Below the pieces are notes generated by a model that worked only from the letters and a program-made list of their open reading frames with translations, did no database searches and was not told where the DNA came from. The position numbers were made by a program, and so were the translations under genes. Of a DNA stretch of 64,000 nt, positions 1 to 8,267 are shown piece by piece (within the stretch, counting starts at the first letter, position 1; the number at the start of each line of letters is the position of its first letter). The DNA comes from DFXE01 sp032054765 (GTDB lineage: Bacteria; Bacteroidota; Bacteroidia; Bacteroidales; Tannerellaceae): the NCBI GenBank assembly GCA_032054765.1, contig DAMBSC010000006.1, forward strand, positions 124,001 to 188,000, written 5' to 3'.

Positions 1-1
1 G

Positions 2-1264
2 ACTTCTCATGCGGCTGTTGTAGCTCGCGGAATGGGTAAATGTTGTGTATCAGGAGCCGGAGGTATCAACATCGACTACAAAAACAAAATAATGGAAGTG
101 GATGGTAAGAAGTTGAAAGAGGGTGACTACATTTCTGTAAACGGAACTACCGGAGAAGTTTATGAAGGTAGACTGGCTACTCAGGATCCTGAATTAACTG
201 GTGACTTCAATGAATTAATGAAACTTTCTGATAAATATACCAGAATGAACGTGCGTACTAACGCTGATACACCGAAAGATGCGTTGAAAGCACGCGAATT
301 CGGGGCTAAGGGTATTGGTTTATGCCGCACGGAACATATGTTCTTTGAAGGAGAAAAGATCAGGGCTATGCGTGAAATGATCCTTGCCGACACAACGGAA
401 GAGCGTAGAATAGCCCTTGAAAAACTGTTACCATATCAAAAAGAAGACTTCAAAGGAATCTTTAAAGCGATGGCGGGCCTACCGGTAACTGTTAGATTAC
501 TTGACCCTCCTTTACATGAATTTGTACCTCATGATGAAAAAGGACAGAAAGAACTTTCTGAAGCAATGGGATTGCCTATTGATGTTATTCACAAAAGAGT
601 AGAAGCATTATGCGAATCGAATCCGATGTTGGGACATCGCGGTTGTCGCTTAGGTAATACATATCCTGAAATTACAGAAATGCAGACAAAAGCTATTCTT
701 GGTGCTGCTCTTGAACTTAAGAAAGAAGGAGTAACTACCTATCCCGAAATTATGGTTCCTTTGACAGGTATCGTCTATGAATTTCTGGCTCAGGAAAAGA
801 TAATACGTTCTACTGCTGATGCATTATTTAAGGAATATGGTGATTCTATTGATTATAAGGTAGGAACAATGATTGAGATACCACGTGCAGCACTGACAGC
901 AGATCGTATTGCATCCAGCGCTGAATTTTTCTCATTCGGAACAAATGACCTTACACAGATGACCTTTGGTTATTCTCGTGATGATATTGCTTCTTTCCTA
1001 CCCATATATCTGGAAAAGAAAATTCTGAAATTCGACCCATTCCAGGTGCTTGACCAAAACGGAGTTGGCCAGTTGGTACGGATGGCTACAGAAAAAGGTC
1101 GTGAAGTGCGTCCTGACCTAAAATGCGGTATTTGTGGTGAACATGGCGGAGAACCTTCTTCTGTGAAGTTCTGCCATCGGGTAGGATTGAATTATGTCTC
1201 CTGTTCTCCGTTCCGTGTGCCTATAGCACGAATCTCCGCAGCACAGGCTGCCATTGAAGGATAA
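2..1264 (+). CDS. ppdK: Pyruvate phosphate dikinase, C-terminal part (gene cut by window edge)
   Basis: This enzyme interconverts pyruvate, ATP and phosphate with PEP, AMP and pyrophosphate in the cytoplasm. The reading frame stays open to the left edge, so the start lies outside the window. The swivelling phosphohistidine segment is present at the very start (TSHAAVVARGMG), with the catalytic His at bases 8-10. The PEP/pyruvate-binding TIM barrel follows, with the motifs GIGLCRTEHMF, GHRGCRLG and SFGTNDLTQMTFG, and the catalytic-Cys loop CGICGEHGGEPSS near the end. About 420 residues remain of a family that usually has 870-910. A clear hairpin terminator follows at 1279-1310. The identification is firm because the motif order is diagnostic of PPDK and not of PEP synthase. 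Confidence 0.96.
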   Translation, partial: TSHAAVVARGMGKCCVSGAGGINIDYKNKIMEVDGKKLKEGDYISVNGTTGEVYEGRLATQDPELTGDFNELMKLSDKYTRMNVRTNADTPKDALKAREFGAKGIGLCRTEHMFFEGEKIRAMREMILADTTEERRIALEKLLPYQKEDFKGIFKAMAGLPVTVRLLDPPLHEFVPHDEKGQKELSEAMGLPIDVIHKRVEALCESNPMLGHRGCRLGNTYPEITEMQTKAILGAALELKKEGVTTYPEIMVPLTGIVYEFLAQEKIIRSTADALFKEYGDSIDYKVGTMIEIPRAALTADRIASSAEFFSFGTNDLTQMTFGYSRDDIASFLPIYLEKKILKFDPFQVLDQNGVGQLVRMATEKGREVRPDLKCGICGEHGGEPSSVKFCHRVGLNYVSCSPFRVPIARISAAQAAIEG

Positions 1265-1278
1265 CATATATAACGATA

Positions 1279-1310
1279 AAAATTCCCGTAACAATCACGG
1301 GAATTTTTTT
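1279..1310 (+). terminator. Rho-independent terminator after ppdK
   Basis: There are perfect 11-bp arms (AAAATTCCCGT at 1279-1289 and ACGGGAATTTT at 1297-1307) around a 7-nt loop, and the T run continues to 1310. The hairpin starts 14 bases after the ppdK stop codon. Confidence 0.85.
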
Positions 1311-1371
1311 GTTATATACTAAATCATAATTGCTTATTTTACATACAAATTGATAAATATATCCCAAACGT

Positions 1372-3633
1372 ATGGCCCACCTACATGATTTTGTTAGTGA
1401 TCTGGCACTAATTATGATTTCAGCTGCTATAGCCACAATTATTTTTAAATGGTTAAAGCAGCCTGTTGTTCTTGGATATATTGTTGCGGGATTTATAGCG
1501 GGACCACATATTACATGGCTTCCGACTGTTACTGATATGGGTAATGTGGAAATATGGGCCGAAATCGGAGTTATTTTTCTTTTGTTTGCTTTAGGACTTG
1601 AATTCAGCTTTAAAAAGTTGATTGATGTAGGAGGTACTGCTTCACTGGCTACTATAATTAATATGGGGTCAATGATCGTGATTGGCTATGTGGTGGGACA
1701 ATTACTTAATTGGTCACAGATGGACAGTATCTTTTTGGGGGGTATGTTGTCTATGTCTTCTACCACTATCATTATCAAAGCATTTAATGATATGGGTCTC
1801 CAAAAACAAAAGTTTGCGGGAATTGTATTCGGAATGCTTATCGTGGAAGACCTTGCAGCTATTCTTATGATGGTACTACTTTCTACAGTAGCTGTCAGCC
1901 ATAAGATTGAAGGAGTTGAATTATTGAATAGTTTGCTTCGTTTGGTATTCTTTGTCCTGGTATGGTTTGTTGTTGGTATTTACCTTATCCCGACCATGCT
2001 AAAAAAGCTGAAGAAATACCTCAATGATGAAACATTATTGATTGTGGCGATAGGACTTTGCTTAGGTATGGTGTTATTTGCATCTAAGGTAGGTTTCTCT
2101 GCCGCTTTAGGAGCCTTTATTATGGGATCCATTCTTGCTGAAACAGTACGGGCAAAACAGATAGAACATTTGGTCGAACCTCTCAAAAATTTCTTTGGAG
2201 CAGTCTTTTTCGTATCGGTAGGTATGATGCTTGATCCGGCCATAATTAAAGAATATGCCGGTCTTATTCTATTTTTGACAGCTACAGTTTTAATTGGTCG
2301 TGTAATCTTTGCTACATTGGGTGTTTTAGCTTCCGGTCAAGGCCTAAAAGTTGCCTTACAATCAGGATTTAGTTTAGCGCAAATAGGTGAGTTCTCTTTC
2401 ATTATCGCCAGTTTGGGTATGAGCCTTGGTGTAATCAGTGATACGTTGTACCCAATTATTGTTTCAGTTTCAATCATTACGACATTTACTACGCCTTACT
2501 TCATTAAAGCATCCACTCCCGTTTATCATGCATTTGAGAAAATTATTCCTCCGGGTTGGCATAAAATTATTGAGGGATATGCAACTTCCGATCTTAAAAC
2601 AGTCAATAAATTAAATGACTGGAATAAACTATTAAAAAGTGTTCTGCAATTGGTAGCCATATATACAGTTGTGGCTTTAGCTGTTGTATTTATATGTGAA
2701 CAGTTCGTCACGCCATTTATTACCTCGCATATTCCTGATGTTTGGGGAAAAGTTCTATCTGCCCTTCTTGCATTGATCCTTATGGCACCTTTTCTACGCG
2801 CTATTATAATGAAGAAGAATCGCTCTGAAGAGTTTAAGAATCTCTGGGATGATAATAATTTCAATAGAGGAGCACTTGTTTCACTGATTGTATTAAGGAT
2901 AGGGATAAGCTGTGCCTTAATCCTTATGGTTCTCGTTCCTCTATTTCCTACCTATACTGTTCAGCTTGTTATAATTTCTATGATTGTGATAGCAATTATA
3001 ATCTATTATCAAGGCTTTAAAAATCAATCCCTACGAATTGAAGCCCATTTTCTTGAAAATTTGCACCAGAAACAATATGAAGATGAACGTTCTGCAGCCA
3101 TTGAACCCGGAATAGCAAAGACTTTATTATCTAAAGATATACATCTGGAAGAAATAGAGGTATCTCCTGATTCACCAAAAGCCGGAAGAACATTACGTGA
3201 TTTGAAATTCCGTCAACGTATGGGGTTAAGTATAGTTACCATAATCCGTGGGACAAAAAAGATCAATATACCTGATGCCTATGAACGTATATATCCCTAC
3301 GACAGGCTGATTGTTGCCGGATCAGATGAAAACCTGAATAATATGATAAAGGTTATTGAAGAAAGAAATCAAGCGTATGAAGTAGAGGAAGAACCACAAG
3401 TTCACGTTGCTCTATCTCAGTATGTAGTAGATGCAGACTCTCCTATGGTTGGGCATACAATCAAAGAACTAAATATTCAAAAGAAAACAGAATGTATGAT
3501 CGTTAGCATCGACAGAGAAGACGAAACTATTGTTTCCATTTCTCCGGATTTTATCTTTAAAGAAGGTGATATTTTACTTCTGGCCGGAGAACGGGAAAGA
3601 TTAAATGATTTTGCAGTTAACCTTTCTCTTTAA
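1372..3633 (+). CDS. CPA2-family monovalent cation:proton antiporter with two RCK_C domains
   Basis: This is an inner-membrane antiporter of the Kef/YbaL type. Residues 1 to about 385 form the hydrophobic Na+/H+ exchanger core (GYIVAGFIAGPH, FLLFALGLEFS and IGEFSFI are typical of CPA2). More membrane helices lie at about 415-445, 460-485 and 510-555, which is longer than a plain Kef core. Two cytoplasmic RCK_C (TrkA_C) domains follow at about 590-655 and 685-750. No TrkA_N Rossmann motif (GxGxxG) is visible, so glutathione- or NAD-gated KefB/KefC function is not supported and no symbol is given. It is transcribed alone between the ppdK terminator and a convergent lipoprotein gene. The ion specificity is unknown. 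Confidence 0.88.
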   Translation: MAHLHDFVSDLALIMISAAIATIIFKWLKQPVVLGYIVAGFIAGPHITWLPTVTDMGNVEIWAEIGVIFLLFALGLEFSFKKLIDVGGTASLATIINMGSMIVIGYVVGQLLNWSQMDSIFLGGMLSMSSTTIIIKAFNDMGLQKQKFAGIVFGMLIVEDLAAILMMVLLSTVAVSHKIEGVELLNSLLRLVFFVLVWFVVGIYLIPTMLKKLKKYLNDETLLIVAIGLCLGMVLFASKVGFSAALGAFIMGSILAETVRAKQIEHLVEPLKNFFGAVFFVSVGMMLDPAIIKEYAGLILFLTATVLIGRVIFATLGVLASGQGLKVALQSGFSLAQIGEFSFIIASLGMSLGVISDTLYPIIVSVSIITTFTTPYFIKASTPVYHAFEKIIPPGWHKIIEGYATSDLKTVNKLNDWNKLLKSVLQLVAIYTVVALAVVFICEQFVTPFITSHIPDVWGKVLSALLALILMAPFLRAIIMKKNRSEEFKNLWDDNNFNRGALVSLIVLRIGISCALILMVLVPLFPTYTVQLVIISMIVIAIIIYYQGFKNQSLRIEAHFLENLHQKQYEDERSAAIEPGIAKTLLSKDIHLEEIEVSPDSPKAGRTLRDLKFRQRMGLSIVTIIRGTKKINIPDAYERIYPYDRLIVAGSDENLNNMIKVIEERNQAYEVEEEPQVHVALSQYVVDADSPMVGHTIKELNIQKKTECMIVSIDREDETIVSISPDFIFKEGDILLLAGERERLNDFAVNLSL

Positions 3634-3675
3634 TACATGTTTTTCCCTAGCAACCTCAACCTCTAATCCTTAATA

Positions 3676-4488
3676 TCAGTTACTATCAGGAAGGCTTGCT
3701 ATATATTCTTTCTGCATGTCGGTAAGTCCGTTCGAGTATTCAGGATCGCCATCGGTCAGGCTCCATAGAATAGATTGCAATTCGTCTACCTGATCCTTAT
3801 AGGTGTTGTATTCTGCTTTGGCAAACTCTTCATAATTGATTTTCTTGTTTTTCAGAAGGTCGCACAGCTCAAGAATCAGTTTCGAGTCGGTCACAACTCC
3901 CCATTCATATTGAGCCGAGCTTCCTGAGGGAGAGCGGCTTGCATTTCCGCAATACAGGATCAGCCCTACGTTTAAAGAACCATTCTTCGGAACGGTTACT
4001 GATGTTTTCTTCAATAATACGCCACTTTGATTCGAGGAAGAAAGCGCTCTGACGATAAGCCCGGCAGGAAATACCACTTCCGTATCTGTATTGTTTTCAT
4101 TGTTTAATATCGCCAGTACTCTTACATAATAACCGCTTCCGACGGCTATCTCGGGATCTGCTGATGCTCTTAAATCAAATGCCTTCTCCTGAAGGTTCTT
4201 TTCTTTTCTGGCATGGATTTCGGGGAATAATGCAGGGGTAAAGCTGCTGCTCAGATTAAAAATACGACTATTAAGCCCCATGATCGTCCCTTCCAGTTCA
4301 ATACCGTTGGGTAGGGTAAACTGTTTACCGGTCAATTCTCCTGCGGCTTCTCCCAGTCCGGGGATTTCGCCCGGAAGGTAACCGACACCATCAATTTTGT
4401 CGTCGTCGTCACTACCGCAGGCAGTAAATGCCACTATGCTGCATACAATTAAAAATACTTTAAAAAACACCTTTGTAAGTCTCATCAT
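3676..4488 (-). CDS. Lipoprotein of unknown function
   Basis: The protein has 270 residues. The N-terminus is a lipoprotein signal: basic MMRLTKVFFK, a hydrophobic core, then the lipobox VAFTAC at residues 19-24, followed by GSDDDD. An acidic stretch after the lipidated Cys often accompanies export to the outer leaflet in Bacteroidetes. I do not recognise the mature domain. It is soluble, with an alternating hydrophobic pattern at about residues 115-200 that suggests a beta-sandwich. It is convergent with the antiporter gene (42-base gap) and appears monocistronic. Confidence 0.75.
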   Translation of the reverse strand: MMRLTKVFFKVFLIVCSIVAFTACGSDDDDKIDGVGYLPGEIPGLGEAAGELTGKQFTLPNGIELEGTIMGLNSRIFNLSSSFTPALFPEIHARKEKNLQEKAFDLRASADPEIAVGSGYYVRVLAILNNENNTDTEVVFPAGLIVRALSSSNQSGVLLKKTSVTVPKNGSLNVGLILYCGNASRSPSGSSAQYEWGVVTDSKLILELCDLLKNKKINYEEFAKAEYNTYKDQVDELQSILWSLTDGDPEYSNGLTDMQKEYIASLPDSN

Positions 4489-4721
4489 CTTTTAATTTTA
4501 ATTACTCTTAATTTATTGATATACAAAAAAAATATAAATCCTATTGCAAAATGAAATAAACAGGGTTATGTGAAATAGTGGTTTAGTTTGTAAAAGTCAC
4601 TCAGTTAGTGAAGATCATCTACTTTAATTTTACGGGTAGTTATTGTATATTTTTCAACTTTATTTCTTCCGAAAAATATTTTTTTATATACGATTAATTA
4701 TCAGCCGCTTACTTTCTACCT

Positions 4722-4810
4722 GAAAAAAGTATGCACACTTTCTCAAAAAAGTATTAATATTTTTCTCAAAAAGTATGGCATCTTTTCGCGAAAACTATGG
4801 CATCTTTTCA
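4722..4810. repeat. K-family repeat array (about four units of 22 bp)
   Basis: Four degenerate units follow one another: AAAAAAGTATGCACACTTTC, AAAAAAGTATTAATATTTTT, AAAAAGTATGGCATCTTTTC and AAAACTATGGCATCTTTTC, separated by TCTC, CTC or GCG. Each unit is a weak palindrome around GTATnnnnAC. Similar arrays occur at 54291-54380 and 63896-63978, and a single hairpin form lies at 53131-53168. The rest of 4489-4985 is AT-rich and shows no gene. Confidence 0.7.
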
Positions 4811-4985
4811 GTCAGGTTCATACTTATTGTTGAAAAGTCAATGAGTACCCCTCCATTTCTTATCCTATTTTTATGCAAAGAAAAGATAATTTTTTAAAAT
4901 TCTTGTATTTGAAAAAGATTTGTATGAAATGGGGGCATTGCATGAAAAAAAGCGGATGATCCTGAGATCAGGAAAACTTAAGGTA

Positions 4986-5111
4986 GGTTTTAGCCAAAAG
5001 ATTTAGTTTGGCTAAAGCCAATAATATATCCATATATCATTATCAGTCAGTTAAAACTGACTGCAAGTGAGATCGAAAGATGGGGGGACAATAGCGGATA
5101 ATCATTAAAAT
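4986..5111. repeat. Partial composite P1/P2 repeat element
   Basis: This is a shortened version of the element at 11692-11844. A P2-like hairpin (GGTTTTAGCC 4986-4995, GGCTAAAGCC 5010-5019) is followed by the P1 palindrome CAGTCAGTTAAAACTGACTG at 5044-5063. After that comes a GATGGGGGGACAATAGCGG stretch and ATAATCAT, a module also seen near 41822 and 59396. The left P1 copy is missing. Confidence 0.75.
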
Positions 5112-5230
5112 TTTTATATGTTTCGAAATCAGCCAGCATTTCAGGTGATAGTAAAGATTGGGAAATAGTTGAAATCAACGTCTGCGGATAGTCTGGCTAT
5201 GTAAAGTGGTCGGATTGATAGATATTTTCC

Positions 5231-5238
5231 TATATTTG
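5231..5238 (+). promoter_or_regulatory. Bacteroidetes -7 box TATATTTG
   Basis: It matches TAnnTTTG exactly and lies 53 bases before the ATG at 5291, in the only plausible position for the PstS-like gene. No strong -33 TTTG is seen. Confidence 0.5.
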
Positions 5239-5290
5239 TTGGAGATATTTTTTGTGAAATTTATCTGTGAAAAATTTAATACTATTCATT

Positions 5291-6259
5291 ATGAGTAAGT
5301 TAACTTTAATTTCTATTTTGGTTTTTTCTGTGATTATTCTTTGCACAGGCTGTGATAAAGGAAATGATGATAATGAAGAATATGTCGGTATAGAAAACAT
5401 TTCCTTTGAGAATTATCCTAAAGTGGATGGGTCTACTTCATCAAGCGTACTAAATATGATGGTCGCATGTAAATTGCTGGGGGCTTCATATCATTGGTTG
5501 GAGCCGGGTGTTATGTCTGAATGGACACTACATCCAGTGTATGATGAATTACCGGAACAATATCGAACTTTTTTCGTGGACCGGATAAAGACTTCGCGTA
5601 CACATGGAGCATTTGTGAATTTGATTAACAAGGAAGCGGATATTATACTTACCCACCGGACAATTTCACCTGATGAAAAGGCTCTTGCCGAATCTGTTGG
5701 AGTCACGCTGATTGAAACGCCTATTGCCTTAGATGCTTTTGTTTTTGTTGTGAATAAGAAAAACCCTGTCAAAACTATAACAGTTGAGCAGATTCAGAAA
5801 ATATATACGGGGGAAATTACTAATTGGTCTCAAATTGGCGGTGACAATGCAGAGATGAAAGTATTTACACGTCCGCGCAATTCGGGCAGTGAAGAAATTT
5901 TCAGAGAATTAGTTATGGATAATTTAGAACCTGCTGATTTTCCCGAAAGCGCGATAGGCGGAATGGCGCAGGTGTTCAATGAAATTTTAGGACACGAAGC
6001 AAGCATTTGTTATACATTCAATAATTATAAATTATTGCAAGCACGAATCCCGGATAACGAAGTCCCGAAAATTGCTATTAACGGAGTTTTTCCTGATGAA
6101 AATACAGTAAAAAACAAAACTTATCCATTTATATCGGAAGTACATGTTGCCATTCGTTCTGATCTGGATCCTAATTCTATGGCTTACAAACTATATGAAT
6201 GGCTGCTATCAGAAAATGCGAAACCGGCTATTACAGAATGTGGATTCATACCGAATTGA
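5291..6259 (+). CDS. PstS-like phosphate-type substrate-binding lipoprotein
   Basis: The protein has 322 residues from ATG 5291. A GTG at 5267 would add eight residues and is less likely because the ATG begins a clean lipoprotein signal (MSKLTL, hydrophobic core, lipobox ILCTGC). The mature part is a type-II periplasmic binding protein of the PBP_like_2 group. PKVDGSTSS at the start matches the ligand-binding DGSTS loop of PstS, and ITVEQIQKIYTGEITNW, TRPRNSGSEEIF and FVFVVNKKNPV are standard PstS motifs. No pstCAB genes are adjacent, so transport is unproven and a sensing role is possible. It ends four bases before the convergent kinase gene. Confidence 0.85.
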   Translation: MSKLTLISILVFSVIILCTGCDKGNDDNEEYVGIENISFENYPKVDGSTSSSVLNMMVACKLLGASYHWLEPGVMSEWTLHPVYDELPEQYRTFFVDRIKTSRTHGAFVNLINKEADIILTHRTISPDEKALAESVGVTLIETPIALDAFVFVVNKKNPVKTITVEQIQKIYTGEITNWSQIGGDNAEMKVFTRPRNSGSEEIFRELVMDNLEPADFPESAIGGMAQVFNEILGHEASICYTFNNYKLLQARIPDNEVPKIAINGVFPDENTVKNKTYPFISEVHVAIRSDLDPNSMAYKLYEWLLSENAKPAITECGFIPN

Positions 6260-6263
6260 GTAA

Positions 6264-8090
6264 TTAGGTCAGTTCAATGTATGTTTCCGTGCCTTTGCCG
6301 GGTGAGGTGACGATATCTATTTTCCCGTTGCAGGATATAACCCTGTCGTAGACATTTTTCAGGCCAATACCTTTTGAAACAGTTGTTTCATCAAACCCGG
6401 AGCCGTCGTCCTGTACGGTAAGCGTAAGGTGTTTCCCGCTCTGAACTAATTGTACATTAATGTTTTTTGCTCCCGAATGCCGGAGGGAGTTGTTCACAAG
6501 TTCGCTGGCACAACAATAAATAACAAATGCCTTTCTTTCATCGATACGTTGTTCCGTGCCAAAAAAGTGGAAATGCACATTCGGGAATTGTGATGCAAAA
6601 TCATCCAATGCTGTTTTCAATCCGAATTGCAGAGAGGAAGGCATCAGATTGTGAGCCACACGTCGGACTTCTTCGATACAGCTATCCAGCTTACCACCTA
6701 TATTTAACAGAGAATCTACGTTCGTTAATTCTATTTTTACGGCCGAAAGATTCCCGCTGAGACGGTCGTGCAGGTCGCGCGCTAAACGTGTCCTTTCTTT
6801 CATTTCCCCATCCATAACAGAACGGGCGGCAATTAATTGCTTTTCTTTCCGCGTGTTTCTTATCTTTTGCCACAATACTATCCCTAAGGTAATGGTAAAC
6901 AGGATGCCTGCAACACCAAGCCATATATAGAGCCGGCGTTCTTTTTCCAGCGAGGCGATACGTGTCTCTTTTTTCTCGGTTTCGTATTTGATTTCCATAT
7001 TCGATATGGAATCGAGAAATTCTTTTTTATTCAATTCATTTTTCAGGTCGTTGCGTTTTTCGAAGAAATACAGCGCCTTATCTTTCTCTTCCAGGTATAA
7101 ATGGCATACGGCAAGATTAAATGCTGTGTTTATTGCTGCAGGTGTTCGGGTGGAGTCAATATCCCAGACTTCTAAAGCAATATCCCTTCCTTTTCTGAAA
7201 TTTCCTGCGTCAATATATACTTTTGTCAATACATTCTTAGCCGTGATCAGCAAATCTTTGCTATTGACAGACTCTGCTATGCCGACACACTCTTTTGCAT
7301 ATTTTTCCGCTTTCTCATAATCCTGGAAACCATCGCTGTATATCCCTGCCAGATACTGGCTCGTTATAACCTGATACCTGACCAGTTGGTTCTTACAGCT
7401 CAGATCGTATGCAATAAGCATATTCTCCAAAGCCTTATCATAATCCTTCATTTTAAGTAATACTCCACCCATTAACTGATATGCGGCTGTTTCTAAACGG
7501 GGATTATCAATGGATTTCAAATTCTCTTGCGCTTGTTTCAGATATTGCAGGGATTTTTCGTCCCGGTCTAAATTATGATATAATGAACTTATGTTAATTA
7601 ATAACCGGGTAGACTCTGCTTTGTTTTTCATATTTTCATACAAAGTCATGCTTTTCAGGTAGTATTCCAACGCTTTTTCGTTTTCATGCAATAAAGTATA
7701 GAGGCTGCCTATGTTGCTGGTTGCTCTGGCTTCTGTCTCATAGTCGTTTATTTCCTGTGCCATGCCGACCGACCTTTGCAAATATAATAGGGAAGAATCA
7801 AGTGATGATTTAAGCAGAAGCGCAGTACCTATATTGGAACAGATGGAAGCCACGGCTGCTTTGTCTTTTTCCTTTTCCGCCAGTTGAAGCCCTATCTTTC
7901 CATACAGCAGGCTTTTTTCGACATCTTTATCCGAATAGTAACTGGAAATCTTATCGTACAGTTCCAACCGTTTGCTAAGGGCTAGCTTTTGCGTTTCCAG
8001 CATATTCACCAACGAATCTATATCCTGACTCTGACCCAACGCGCTTATAACCGACAGTAACATTAAACTGCTGAATAGAACCTGTTTCAT
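6264..8090 (-). CDS. TPR sensor histidine kinase (LuxR-type two-component system)
   Basis: The protein has 608 residues: a cleavable signal peptide (1-19), then roughly six tetratricopeptide repeats in a predicted periplasmic region (about 50-340), one membrane helix at about 385-405, then a HisKA_3 domain with the phosphoacceptor box DLHDRLSGN and a HATPase_c domain (N box ELVNNSLRHSGA, G box DDGSGFD, and GIGLKNVYDR). It is a NarX-type kinase that would phosphorylate a LuxR-family regulator. No regulator gene adjoins it. The nearest is at 13864, next to a paralogous kinase (11918-13867) whose membrane-to-kinase part is nearly the same. It is divergent from the lipoprotein gene at 8268. Confidence 0.93.
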   Translation of the reverse strand: MKQVLFSSLMLLSVISALGQSQDIDSLVNMLETQKLALSKRLELYDKISSYYSDKDVEKSLLYGKIGLQLAEKEKDKAAVASICSNIGTALLLKSSLDSSLLYLQRSVGMAQEINDYETEARATSNIGSLYTLLHENEKALEYYLKSMTLYENMKNKAESTRLLINISSLYHNLDRDEKSLQYLKQAQENLKSIDNPRLETAAYQLMGGVLLKMKDYDKALENMLIAYDLSCKNQLVRYQVITSQYLAGIYSDGFQDYEKAEKYAKECVGIAESVNSKDLLITAKNVLTKVYIDAGNFRKGRDIALEVWDIDSTRTPAAINTAFNLAVCHLYLEEKDKALYFFEKRNDLKNELNKKEFLDSISNMEIKYETEKKETRIASLEKERRLYIWLGVAGILFTITLGIVLWQKIRNTRKEKQLIAARSVMDGEMKERTRLARDLHDRLSGNLSAVKIELTNVDSLLNIGGKLDSCIEEVRRVAHNLMPSSLQFGLKTALDDFASQFPNVHFHFFGTEQRIDERKAFVIYCCASELVNNSLRHSGAKNINVQLVQSGKHLTLTVQDDGSGFDETTVSKGIGLKNVYDRVISCNGKIDIVTSPGKGTETYIELT

Positions 8091-8180
8091 ACGATAAATA
8101 TTTTAATTTCAATAAAAGTAATCTTTTCTGAAATACTAATACTACCCAAAGAGGTGAATTCTTGATGCGAGGTCAGTTTT

Positions 8181-8196
8181 TCACCCATTTGGGTGA
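8181..8196. promoter_or_regulatory. Palindromic operator candidate TCACCCATTTGGGTGA
   Basis: Seven-base arms surround a TT centre in the divergent promoter region. The centre lies about 31 bases before the -7-like box of the lipoprotein gene, so it would cover the -33 region. A related half site (AGAGGTGAATTC) lies at about 8150. The regulator is not known; the response regulator of this locus is one candidate. Confidence 0.45.
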
Positions 8197-8219
8197 TTGG
8201 TCGGCATAGTTATCACTCA

Positions 8220-8227
8220 TATCTTTA
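8220..8227 (+). promoter_or_regulatory. -7-like box TATCTTTA
   Basis: It matches TAnnTTTG at all but the last base and sits 41 bases before the ATG at 8268. It is the best candidate start signal for the tandem lipoprotein genes. Confidence 0.4.
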
Positions 8228-8267
8228 TCCGGAATTAGAATTCAAATAACTTAATAATGCATATATT

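Noticed and set aside
1372..3633. Naming the antiporter KefB or KefC
   Set aside because: No TrkA_N nucleotide-binding motif is visible, only RCK_C domains, so glutathione gating is not supported.
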